Source: Pseudomonas synxantha (GTDB lineage Bacteria; Pseudomonadota; Gammaproteobacteria; Pseudomonadales; Pseudomonadaceae). From it: a stretch of DNA of 64,000 bases. A model generated the notes under the pieces. That model was not told the DNA's origin, made no database searches, and saw only the letters and a list, made by a program, of their open reading frames with translations. Location: positions 2,294,001 through 2,358,000 of the forward strand of contig NZ_LT629786.1 in assembly GCF_900105675.1 (NCBI RefSeq). The letters are read 5' to 3'. The translations under genes were made by a program, and so were the position numbers. Below, one piece after another: positions 27,509 to 35,287 of the stretch (position 1 is the stretch's first letter; the number at the start of each line of letters is the position of its first letter).

Positions 27509-27660
27509 TGTTGACGCTGATGCGATTTTTGACCCAGGCTACCGGAACTCATTGACCCACCCGAGTACTCAAGAAGTGATTACCTTGCGGGTGATTTCGG
27601 AGGCAGCGTGTGGGCCAGTCAAAATCAGCAACCTGGGTCAAAATCGCATCAGCGCCGACA
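27509..27660. mobile_element. 152-bp IS21-like terminal-repeat remnant or MITE
   Basis: Imperfect terminal inverted repeats of about 30 bp bound this segment: left TGTTGACGCTGATGCGATTT, right (read inward) TGTCGGCGCTGATGCGATTT. Both continue into TTGACCCAGG, and a further TTGACCCA occurs inside the left end. Ends beginning TGT with internal TTGACCC repeats are typical of IS21-family elements. No transposase is present, so it is a solo remnant or a miniature element. It begins 2 bases after the hxsA stop codon. I saw no clear target duplication. Confidence 0.65.
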
Positions 27661-27823
27661 ATCATGGGCTTATCTTGCACCGCAAATAGGTCGATTGGCT
27701 GGAGATGCAGCAAGTCGTCACCAGCCACCGTCGCTGCCACCGACCGACACGGATCTGACTACTCTTAGATAAGCCGATGCTCGCGCAGAAACCTCACCTC
27801 CCCGCTGAAATTTAGGAATGTGC
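27661..27823. other. Spacer between the IS remnant and the SIR2 gene
   Basis: No gene seen. It contains the TAGGA ribosome binding site for the SIR2 gene and presumably its promoter. A short minus-strand open frame (27549-27740) crosses the remnant and is not credible. Confidence 0.45.
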
Positions 27824-29599
27824 ATGACTGCTGCCATCAGTGATTCAACAGCCCAAATCGCGTTTTCAATGTTTGAAAACAAAGGCGTCTACGCAGTGCT
27901 TCTTGGCTCGGGGGTATCACGCTCGGCGGGAATACCGACCGGCTGGGAAATCACTATGGAGCTGGTGAAACGATGGGGCATAGCGTCTGGTACCGGCGAA
28001 CAGGAAGATTGGCTCGCGTGGTACGTAGGTCAAACAGGAGAGCAGCCCAATTACTCCACGTTGCTCGAACGCCTGGCGACAACCCAGACTGAGCGGCGAG
28101 CCATCATTCAAGGCTTTCTGGAACCTAGCGAAGACGAGTTAGAGGATGGCCTTAAACTGCCTACCCCCGCACATCGAGCGATCGCTGCGATGATCAAAGC
28201 GGGTTATGTGCGCGTGATCATCACGACGAACTTCGACCGACTCATGGAAAATGCACTTCGCGATGTCGGCGTTGAGCCAACTGTAGTCAGCTCAGAAGAC
28301 ACCCTCGGAGGAGCGGAGCCACTCACTCATGCGTCCTGCTACATCCTGAAGATCCATGGTGATTACAAGGATGCCAGGATCCTCAATACCGATGGGGAGC
28401 TGGGCAAGTATCCGCCAGCGTTCAATACGCTGCTTGACCGCATCATCGATGAGTTTGGGCTGATCGTCGCGGGCTGGTCAGGTGAGTGGGATCATGCGCT
28501 GAGGGCGGCTTTTTTGAGGGCGCCCTCCCGTCGCTACCCGACCTACTGGCTTTCGCGAGGAAAATTGAGCGAGCGTGGCCAAGAGCTCATCACTCAGCGG
28601 CGCGCCAACGTCGTGACGGGCCTGGATGCCGACACCTTCTTCGATGGGCTGAACCTCAAACTGGAAACCATCCAGCAATCCCGCCTGCAGAACCCAGCCG
28701 GCATCGAGCTGACTCTCGCTATGGCCAAACGCTTTATGGCCAGACCCGAACACAGGATTCAGCTCGATGATTTAGTGACAAGCCAGGCTCATCAAGCGAT
28801 CAGCCATCTGGCTCCTCTCTTCACAGAACGACCTCAGGGCAGCACGTCCAAGGACTTTATCGATCTGGTTGAGATATACGAAGCGGCCATCGAGCCACTA
28901 GCACGCCTTTGTGCAGTGTTAGGGCGATGGGGTGCAGGTGTTGAGCATCTGATCGTTTTGGATGCGATCAAGGGCCTGCACGCTGCGTCTCAAGTCGAGC
29001 AGTCAGGCTGGGCAGCTGGACTTGCATTGAAGAGTTACCCGATAGCACTTGTTACCTATGCGTATGGCATGGGACTTGTGCGGGCCAATCGCCTGAGCGA
29101 GCTAAACGAGCTGTTTAACACGACCCTTATCAATCGGCGCGAAATGCCTTTCCCTGTGGGAGTTGATCTATCACCGTTCTACGTTGAGGGAGCCAATGGC
29201 CTGCTTGAATTATGGAGGAGCTTCGAAGACCAAAGTAGAGCTCTTACCCCCTTGTGCAACCGACTCCATGACCGTCTTGCGTCTCGGTGGGCGCCTGACT
29301 TCGCAGGTCTGCAGGATCACGGGCTGCTTTACGAACGTTTTGAGTTTTTCAGTTTCCTGTTCTTCTGCGAGCAACGCGGAGTCAGTGAAGAGTCGCTCGC
29401 GGATGCCGTGAAAAACCACGATTTCAAAAGAATCGCATTGGGCCGGCTTTCCTGGCATTCAGAGACCATCAACCGCTTCGCTCACGAATATGCGACCAGC
29501 GAGTACAGGGCCCCGCTGCTGGCAGCAGGGTTCGCACTTGGGTCGCAAAGCTACCTGGAGCAAATTCTTGAAGGACTGAAGCGGCTGTCCAGGTACTGA
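27824..29599 (+). CDS. SIR2-domain protein, candidate NADase defence effector
   Basis: A 591-residue protein with an N-terminal SIR2-like fold: NAD-binding GSGVSRSAGIPTGWE (28-42), TTNFDRLME (134-142, N136), KIHGDY (176-181, candidate catalytic H178) and VAGWSGEWD (215-223). Residues about 300-591 form a helical region without a recognised domain. SIR2-like proteins of this type in bacterial islands commonly deplete NAD upon phage infection; that role here is inference. No HerA, Argonaute or TIR partner lies next to it. The start at 27824 is chosen over 27818 because AGGA lies 6 bases upstream. Confidence 0.82.
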   Translation: MTAAISDSTAQIAFSMFENKGVYAVLLGSGVSRSAGIPTGWEITMELVKRWGIASGTGEQEDWLAWYVGQTGEQPNYSTLLERLATTQTERRAIIQGFLEPSEDELEDGLKLPTPAHRAIAAMIKAGYVRVIITTNFDRLMENALRDVGVEPTVVSSEDTLGGAEPLTHASCYILKIHGDYKDARILNTDGELGKYPPAFNTLLDRIIDEFGLIVAGWSGEWDHALRAAFLRAPSRRYPTYWLSRGKLSERGQELITQRRANVVTGLDADTFFDGLNLKLETIQQSRLQNPAGIELTLAMAKRFMARPEHRIQLDDLVTSQAHQAISHLAPLFTERPQGSTSKDFIDLVEIYEAAIEPLARLCAVLGRWGAGVEHLIVLDAIKGLHAASQVEQSGWAAGLALKSYPIALVTYAYGMGLVRANRLSELNELFNTTLINRREMPFPVGVDLSPFYVEGANGLLELWRSFEDQSRALTPLCNRLHDRLASRWAPDFAGLQDHGLLYERFEFFSFLFFCEQRGVSEESLADAVKNHDFKRIALGRLSWHSETINRFAHEYATSEYRAPLLAAGFALGSQSYLEQILEGLKRLSRY

Positions 29600-29939
29600 C
29601 GCCTCACGCATTCCAATTAATGCAAATACGATTCAAATGGGGTACATGCGTTTGCTGCTGAAACTCTAAGACAAGTTTTGATTCTGGCAGCAGGCATCGA
29701 GGGAGGTGATTTATGCGTTCTTCATCAACGAAGGAGGTAGCTTGCTGACTGCCTGTAGGCTGCGTTGGGGGCTCAGTCCACAACGCCCCCCCTGCGACAG
29801 CCTTTTTTCGAATGGAGCAAAGGATGACGCCGTACGACACAGTCCTTCAGATTAAAATCCCAAACCATGTGTTCGCAAGCAAAATGGCATAATATGCCAA
29901 TGATCAGAAGAAACTGTTTACCGAAAGCTGGAGCTCATT
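29600..29939. other. Spacer between the SIR2 gene and parD
   Basis: This 340-bp spacer holds a 6-bp hairpin (GCGTTG at 29762-29767, CAACGC at 29781-29786). It also holds a tiny start-stop frame of 11 codons after GGAGG (ATG at 29713) and the parDE promoter/operator region. I see no convincing gene. Confidence 0.45.
29885..29899. promoter_or_regulatory. Palindromic operator candidate for parDE
   Basis: TGGCATAATATGCCA is a perfect 15-bp palindrome with one central base. It contains a CATAAT -10-like hexamer and lies 41 bases upstream of the parD start. Type II antitoxins usually repress their own promoter through such a site. Confidence 0.55.
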
Positions 29940-30230
29940 ATGGCAACGAGAAACGTTGTACTTACCCCTCACCAAGAACAGGTTATCCAGGATCTGGTGC
30001 AGTCCGGCCGTTATCAGAATGCCAGCGAAGTGATGCGAGAAGGTTTACGTTTATTGGAGCAGCGTGTCGCCGAAGACACCGCCAAAATTGAAGCCCTGCG
30101 TCAGGCGACCTCGATTGGCATCATGGATCTTGAACACGGGCGCTTTACTCAGGTGAACGAAGAGGATATGGAGCACTACCTCGAGGGCTTGAGCCTGGAG
30201 GCAACCCTCCCCGCGAGAGAGAAACACTGA
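29940..30230 (+). CDS. parD: ParD-family antitoxin
   Basis: A 96-residue type II antitoxin with an N-terminal ribbon-helix-helix (RNVVLTPHQEQVIQDLVQSGRYQNASEVMREGLRLLEQR) and a disordered, acidic C-terminal toxin-binding tail. GGAG lies 7 bases before the ATG. The toxin gene begins 2 bases after the stop, so the genes form an operon. It would repress its own promoter, probably through the palindrome at 29885-29899, and may stabilise island 1. Confidence 0.92.
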   Translation: MATRNVVLTPHQEQVIQDLVQSGRYQNASEVMREGLRLLEQRVAEDTAKIEALRQATSIGIMDLEHGRFTQVNEEDMEHYLEGLSLEATLPAREKH

Positions 30231-30232
30231 GC

Positions 30233-30589
30233 ATGCCGCAGTATCAGATTTCCAACGCGGCGCGCGCCGACATTGTCGACATCCTCAGGCTCTCCCAGAC
30301 GCAGTTCGGCGATCAAGCACGCCAGCGCTACCAGGCGCTGATCCTCGCGGCGCTGCAAGCGCTTGCCGACACGCCTTATCGCATTGGCAGCCACGACCGC
30401 GATGAACTTGCACCGGGCCTTCGCAGCTATCACCTCATCTATTCACGCCAGCAGGCCAAACAAACCCATGGAACGGTCAAAAGCCCACGCCATATAGTGT
30501 TCTATCGTGTGACAAACGACGACGTGATCGAGGTCGTCAGACTCCTTCATGACGCCATGGAAGTGCAGTTGCACTTGCCTAACGACTGA
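30233..30589 (+). CDS. parE: ParE/RelE-family toxin
   Basis: A 118-residue type II toxin. Features are the N-terminal YQISNAARADIVDILRLSQTQFG, central GLRSYHLIYS and C-terminal VFYRVTNDDVIEVVRLLHDAMEV typical of ParE. Family members poison gyrase; relatives in the wider superfamily cleave mRNA. It is longer than the usual 95-100 residues because of an insert (QQAKQTHGTVKSPRH) before the last strands. It lies directly behind parD. Confidence 0.9.
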   Translation: MPQYQISNAARADIVDILRLSQTQFGDQARQRYQALILAALQALADTPYRIGSHDRDELAPGLRSYHLIYSRQQAKQTHGTVKSPRHIVFYRVTNDDVIEVVRLLHDAMEVQLHLPND

Positions 30590-30679
30590 TTAGCGACCTG
30601 GCCCAACGGCTTAACTGGCCAGGAATAGCGAAGTCCGTCGGAGATCGCCATTTGCGATCACTCGCACACTCGGTATGAA

Positions 30680-30702
30680 TGGGGGGCAAAAGTGGGGGCA
30701 AA
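30680..30702. repeat. Island-edge motif, copy B
   Basis: Two closely spaced GGGGGCA units (TGGGGGGCAAAAGTGGGGGC). They resemble the opening of copy A at 23621 and may mark the right end of island 1. Confidence 0.45.
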
Positions 30703-30748
30703 CGAAAGTGTTATCGACCTGAAAACATCGTCCCAGAGCCTAGTCAAA

Positions 30749-30778
30749 ATGTTCTTCGGGGACCCCGATAGCCTGTAA
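30749..30778 (+). pseudogene. Diverged 30-base duplicate of the LysR 3' end
   Basis: Codes MFFGDPDSL and stop, against MFFGDPESL and stop at 23507-23536. 22 of 30 bases match and the differences are mostly synonymous. No similarity to the LysR gene is visible upstream of the methionine. This is the expected footprint of an element inserted at the 3' end of the gene. Confidence 0.65.
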
Positions 30779-30889
30779 TGGAGCCCCAGTGAATCCCATA
30801 AAACTGTTTTATAACAATAGGTTATTGGCAATTTAAGTTCATTGTCGCCTGTCTAAATCCAATGGATTCCACGACTCATGGGGACATAG

Positions 30890-30940
30890 TTGGGGGGCAA
30901 ATTTCGGTTCCTTGAAAAGGATGCCCCCACCGATGCCCCC
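30890..30940. repeat. Island-edge motif, copy C (left end of island 2)
   Basis: Opens TTGGGGGGCAAATTTCGGTT, continues with CCTTGAAAAGGATGCCCCCA and closes on a second TGCCCCC. It aligns over about 50 bases with copy D at 37194-37245 in the same orientation, giving island 2 direct flanking repeats. Similarity extends weakly upstream (CCACG-CTCAT in both). Confidence 0.6.
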
Positions 30941-30947
30941 GGAGGGC

Positions 30948-31065
30948 GACGAGTTCTCCGGGCGGATGCTGGGAGCCATCAACTCAATGTTGGTGGATAT
31001 GATGGCCGCCATCGCGCAAGGACGAGCAACCCCGCGAACGTCAGGCTCAGGCAGTCGTCAGGCGC
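30948..31065 (+). pseudogene. Serine recombinase (resolvase) fragment, frameshifted
   Basis: One frame reads DEFSGRMLGAINSMLVDMMAAIA. The next frame then continues RKDEQPRERQAQAV. Together they match the conserved region of resolvase/invertase family recombinases just before the DNA-binding domain (of the type GRMFAAINAMLLDMLAA...ARKDYEDRRRRQAQG). The frameshift lies at about 31015. The fragment begins immediately after edge motif C and lacks the catalytic domain. Confidence 0.6.
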
Positions 31066-31268
31066 GCAATGTGACAACAAATGGTCGATAGACGACGACG
31101 AGCTGCGTCCTTGATTGCAGCATAGATCGATAGGCAGTTATCGGCCACGAGCCCTCGTGATGACTGTTGGGCCACGCCGTGGGGGCGCGCCGATGTCGTC
31201 TACTACCTTGCAGCATTGAAGCAATCTACAATATTTAGATGCGTCATCTTACCGGCCAGCGGCCCGTC

Positions 31269-32186
31269 CTATCTGCACGTGCGCTGCAATCGGTATTCGC
31301 TCGGCGATACGCCAACAGTTTTTCTGAAAGATCGAGCAAGATTAGCTGCAGAGGTAAAGCCTGATTGCATCGCAATTTCGCTAATGCTTACATCTTTATC
31401 AATAAGCAAAGATTGCGCGCGCTTAATGCGCAGGTCTGATATATATCTGATAGGAGATGCGCCAGTCGCAACTTTGAATGACCTCGAAAAATGAAAAACA
31501 CTAAGGCAGGCTGCGTTAGCCAGATCGTCGAGCGAAATATCTCTGTCCAGGTTGTGTTGTATATACTCTAGTACACGTTTGAGCCGTGCTCGGTCTAAGC
31601 CTCTCCCCGAATTAGCATCAAAGTATGATTCAGTAAAGTTTTTACGGTCATCAATACGGTATCTCTGCAGTAGTCGTGCCGCCAGCCCGACGGCTAACGA
31701 ATCCAACATTAATCGGCTTGTCGCTTCCTGTGAGTCTCTTCTTGCAAGTTCCTCGGCCACAGCAAAACCAATTCCTTGAATGAGTGGGTCATGGAGCCCC
31801 CCTATATATTCAAAGCTAGGGTTCATTGTACTTTCTTCCCGCTGACGTAGAGTTCCAAAGAGATCTGGCGGCATATAAATGTGCAGTAAGTCCACGGGAC
31901 CAGAATTAAGGTGTAGATATCTAACGGCGACTCCCTGGGGACAGATGCTGGCAGAACCTGTATGAGAAACGAATCTCTGTTCAGTTCCCGCTGCCCTTCT
32001 GCGAAAATATGCTGTGCCGGCAATATTGACAACGACTTCTGTCACTGGCTGCAGAAAATCGGAGCATTCAAGCGTCACGTGCCGATACATTTCTGCCGTC
32101 AGTACGCTAGTCCACCCTAGATCCGCCGATGATTTCAACAGATTACTTCCGCCGTCTAGGTATTTGCTTCCAAAACCTCCACTCAT
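31269..32186 (-). CDS. AraC-family regulator of island 2
   Basis: A 305-residue regulator. The C-terminal AraC domain has two helix-turn-helix units (DISLDDLANAACLSVFHFSRSFKVATGASPIRYI and VSISEIAMQSGFTSAANLARSFRKTVGVSPSEYRL). The N-terminal 180 residues are a ligand or dimerisation domain with no recognised fold. GGGGAG lies 5 bases before the ATG. Codon use is more AT-rich than in the core genes. It is on the same strand as the amidase at 32358 and likely controls the amide-hydrolase genes of the island. Confidence 0.88.
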   Translation of the reverse strand: MSGGFGSKYLDGGSNLLKSSADLGWTSVLTAEMYRHVTLECSDFLQPVTEVVVNIAGTAYFRRRAAGTEQRFVSHTGSASICPQGVAVRYLHLNSGPVDLLHIYMPPDLFGTLRQREESTMNPSFEYIGGLHDPLIQGIGFAVAEELARRDSQEATSRLMLDSLAVGLAARLLQRYRIDDRKNFTESYFDANSGRGLDRARLKRVLEYIQHNLDRDISLDDLANAACLSVFHFSRSFKVATGASPIRYISDLRIKRAQSLLIDKDVSISEIAMQSGFTSAANLARSFRKTVGVSPSEYRLQRTCR

Positions 32187-32357
32187 GAGCTCTCCCCTGA
32201 CTACACAAAACTTCTAGCGCTAATGATGGATAAGGTTTGGGTGTGCAAATCTTATGCATCCATTAAGGATTTTGACAAAGTACCCGCTTGAATTTGACAT
32301 ACCTTATCAATCCGACTGACCACGCTGTCTCTATTTCCTATCTTTTGTCAAGCCCAG

Positions 32358-33731
32358 TTAGTAATAACTGCTAGAACGGACCAAGGGCTCCATGGCGATT
32401 GTCGCCAACAACAATTGGCTGTCATCGCCCGGCCCACCTGAGAAAAGAACAGATGTCGGAAGACCAGTCGCATCGAATCCGCTAGGAATGGCCACGCCAC
32501 ACCAATTCAAAAAGCTGCCGATCATCGTGTTTCTGAGCATAAGCGCATTCGTCGCGGCAAATGCTTCGTCATCGTTTTCAAGGAGCACTAGGAGGGGAGC
32601 GACAATGGGGACTGTTGGAAATGCGACAAATGTATTGCCATCAAATAGCGCAGCCAAGGATTCAATTAAGCATCCACGCGAGGTACGTAGTGCTGCCGCC
32701 AATTCAGTGCTGATGCTGCCCCCCTCTACTAGACGTGACTTCACTCTTCTATCCATCAGGTTGGCTGCGGTTGTAAGCAAGCGGTGGCCGTGAAGCTCAT
32801 AGGCTTCAATGGCAACGAGTGTGCCGTATCTAGCCCCTAGTGACAGCACATCGTCCAAAACTGGCAACCGCCGACGTTCTATAACGGCACCTTCATCACT
32901 TAGACGGCCGATCGCGGACTCAAAGTTACTGAGGACGGCCGGCTCCACGCCATCCCAAACCGCGTTTGTGGGAACAACCAGCCGTATGCCCCGAACGGTT
33001 CGGCGGGGTCGCTCGGCTATGGCGAGTCCACGAGCAGCAGCATCAATAATGGCTGCATCTACGACCGTTTGTGTCAAGACTCCAGCCGTATCAAGAGTGC
33101 GCGAAAGAGGGTAACAACCATTAAGAGGCCACCGCCCGCTCGAAGTCTTAAATCCAATGATGCCATTGAGCGCAGCGGGTATCCGCACTGAGCCACTTGT
33201 GTCTGTTCCGATAGCTGCGGATACAAGGCCAAGCGCTACGGCGACTCCACACCCTGATGAAGACCCCCCCGGAATGCGTGGTTCTTTCCGGTCCCAAGGA
33301 TTCCTTGGCGTGCCATAATGAGGATTGAGCCCAAGCCCTGAAAAAGCGAACTCAGTCATATTCAGCTTCCCCACCGTCACCGCGCCCGCATCTGTTAAGC
33401 GACGCACCAATTCAGCGTCAACCAGAGCCGGGCCTTGGTCAAGAATGCGAGACCCCGCGCGCGTGACCATTCCCTTCAAGTCATAAAGATCCTTCCACGC
33501 CACAGGGATGCCATCAAGGACTCCAAGGGAACGACCTTCTAAGATTCGCTTGGAAGAGGCTTCAGCCTCTCTGAAAGCCCTCTCGGGAGTAACTGAAGTG
33601 AATATTGCGGTGTCGTCGCAATTGGCGATCGCGTGAAATGTGGCATGAGCGATGTCGGTGGCCGTCGTAGCACCGCTCTTAATTAGCTCCGTCAGTCCGG
33701 ATATTAAGCCATTATCCTCCCTAAGTTTCAT
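32358..33731 (-). CDS. Amidase-signature family hydrolase
   Basis: A 457-residue amidase with the Ser-cisSer-Lys triad visible as K80 (GIPVAWKDLYDLKG), S157 (PGGSSSGCG) and S181 (GTDTSGSVRIPAALNG). It hydrolyses a carboxamide, carbamate or related bond; substrate unknown. Length matches the family. A GGGGGG tract precedes the ATG. It is divergent from the hydrolase and second amidase to the right and belongs to the same lower-GC island. Confidence 0.92.
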   Translation of the reverse strand: MKLREDNGLISGLTELIKSGATTATDIAHATFHAIANCDDTAIFTSVTPERAFREAEASSKRILEGRSLGVLDGIPVAWKDLYDLKGMVTRAGSRILDQGPALVDAELVRRLTDAGAVTVGKLNMTEFAFSGLGLNPHYGTPRNPWDRKEPRIPGGSSSGCGVAVALGLVSAAIGTDTSGSVRIPAALNGIIGFKTSSGRWPLNGCYPLSRTLDTAGVLTQTVVDAAIIDAAARGLAIAERPRRTVRGIRLVVPTNAVWDGVEPAVLSNFESAIGRLSDEGAVIERRRLPVLDDVLSLGARYGTLVAIEAYELHGHRLLTTAANLMDRRVKSRLVEGGSISTELAAALRTSRGCLIESLAALFDGNTFVAFPTVPIVAPLLVLLENDDEAFAATNALMLRNTMIGSFLNWCGVAIPSGFDATGLPTSVLFSGGPGDDSQLLLATIAMEPLVRSSSYY

Positions 33732-34097
33732 TCTGCCCCCCCGAATTCCGTGTTAAGTGATTCGCCATTAAAGACACGAGACTGTAAGCATCGTAAAGAA
33801 GGCCATTCCATTCGAGACCAGCAGTCACTGAAGGCGGCTTATCAACCTCTTGGCTGAGTGACGCCGACGTGTAGACAGTGAGGCTACGACGGGCCCATTA
33901 AGTAACGCAGATTCGCTCTTTGGAATAGCCGACAATCCGTAAGCGGCTACCATCATACTGCTCGGACTGGTAACTTTTGGCAAGAGAACGCAGAACCGCA
34001 AGATTCGCTGCATAAGTCAGCAATTTTAGTGTGGCGTGCGTTTTTTTGGCGGACTAAGATTAGTTTCCGTATCTCGAACAAATTAAGGAAACCAACG
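33732..34097. other. Divergent promoter region between amidase and hydrolase
   Basis: This 366-bp AT-rich spacer lies between divergently transcribed genes and should hold both promoters, and possibly AraC sites. No gene, clear operator or RNA structure was recognised. Confidence 0.45.
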
Positions 34098-34997
34098 ATG
34101 ACGACTTTGAAGACGATGGATATTACTCATTTGGGCGGCTCCCAAATAGGATACAGGCTAAGCGCAAACTTTGATCCAGCTCTTCCAACCCTTGTGCTTA
34201 TAAACTCCTTTACTACTTCATCGGAGCTTTTTTGCGCGCAGTTTTCAGATAGTAGCTTGAGCGGCAGCACGAACTTGCTCGCCATTGAGCCTTATGGACA
34301 TGGAGCGACTCGTACAAACAGCGAGCAGTTCACCTATTGGGATAGTGCAGCCGCTAACCTTCAAGTTCTGGAAAACCTCGAAATTCGCTCAGCGTTTGCC
34401 CTAGGCACATCGCAGGGCGGATGGATTGCGGCGCGCATGGCACTGCTCGCGCCAACCAAAATCAACGGGATTATTTTGCTTGGCACCTCGATGGATTATG
34501 AAAGCGCCGAAAGTCGAGAGATCGGCTGCTGGAACGCAGATCAATTCTGCAGTCCGTGGATATCTGAGTTAGCTGAGCAAGTCGATACTGACTGGACGTT
34601 GTCCGACCAATACTGCAATGACCTCATTGATCCAGCGTTCGGCGCAACCGTAGATGCGCAGATGCGTTCATTTTGGACGGCTCGCTTGAAAGAGAATTAC
34701 AATGGCGACGATGGTAGAGCGCGCCTGCGCATGTGCACAATAAACTTGCGCGACCGAGATAGTTTGCGTGGTCGTCTGGATTCGATAACTTGCCCAGTCT
34801 TGTGGCTGCATGGCACAAACGACGTCGTATACTCTGTCTCGCATGCTGAGAAGGAAATCAAGATGTTCTCTCGTTCGCGCAGCGCAGAACTGGCTTCTGT
34901 AGAAGGTGGACACCATTTTTTGAGCGCCACGAACCCCAACGAAGTTAATAAGCTTACTTTGGAATTTATCAATCGTTGGCAAGCGCATTTGGCGTAA
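34098..34997 (+). CDS. Alpha/beta-hydrolase
   Basis: A 299-residue alpha/beta-fold hydrolase. The nucleophile elbow is GTSQGG (S105). A candidate acid lies in LWLHGTNDVVY, and the catalytic histidine in GGHHFLS. The N-terminal LVLINSFTTSSELF provides the oxyanion-hole region. AAGGAA lies 7 bases before the chosen ATG. Similar proteins act on lactones, enol-lactones or esters. Placed between two amidases, it probably handles an ester or lactone intermediate of the same pathway (inference). Confidence 0.88.
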   Translation: MTTLKTMDITHLGGSQIGYRLSANFDPALPTLVLINSFTTSSELFCAQFSDSSLSGSTNLLAIEPYGHGATRTNSEQFTYWDSAAANLQVLENLEIRSAFALGTSQGGWIAARMALLAPTKINGIILLGTSMDYESAESREIGCWNADQFCSPWISELAEQVDTDWTLSDQYCNDLIDPAFGATVDAQMRSFWTARLKENYNGDDGRARLRMCTINLRDRDSLRGRLDSITCPVLWLHGTNDVVYSVSHAEKEIKMFSRSRSAELASVEGGHHFLSATNPNEVNKLTLEFINRWQAHLA

Positions 34998-34999
34998 TC

Positions 35000-35287
35000 A
35001 TTTGATAATAGACAGGGCAGTGTCTCAAGCGCTCTTAAAGTCATCTGTTAACGGGGCGCTTCAATTCGAGACTCAAAGGCTGCTCTGTACTTATCGACCA
35101 GGTAATCAACTTTATAGGTTTCCAGTGCTGGCTGTAGTGCCGAAGTAATTGCGTATACTGGCTCGTGCCAAAACACCAATGCAATGCAAGGCCAATATCA
35201 GAATGTATTAAGTTTTTTGCCCCTCCCAAATGGGTGAGGGTCGTGCGCTCGAAGCGTAAAGAAGCATTTGAGTACGGGAATTTGAGA
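35000..35287. other. Spacer upstream of the second amidase
   Basis: About 290 bp without a gene. The amidase reading frame is open back to 35165, but the extension has no domain match. No terminator or operator was recognised. Confidence 0.4.

Larger units (their letters stand above)
30590..31268. other. Junction zone between islands 1 and 2
   Basis: This 679-bp region holds no intact gene but several remnants. Edge motif copy B lies at 30680-30702, and a diverged copy of the LysR 3' end at 30749-30778. Edge motif copy C lies at 30890-30940, and a frameshifted serine recombinase fragment at 30948-31065. From 31090 to 31268 nothing recognisable is seen. Confidence 0.65.

Noticed and set aside
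27549..27740. 63-codon minus-strand frame near the IS remnant
   Set aside because: It crosses the right inverted repeat, has no ribosome binding site and no recognisable motif.
30890..31114. 74-codon plus-strand open frame in the island junction
   Set aside because: It is out of frame with the recombinase fragment, starts inside the edge repeat and has no coding character of its own.
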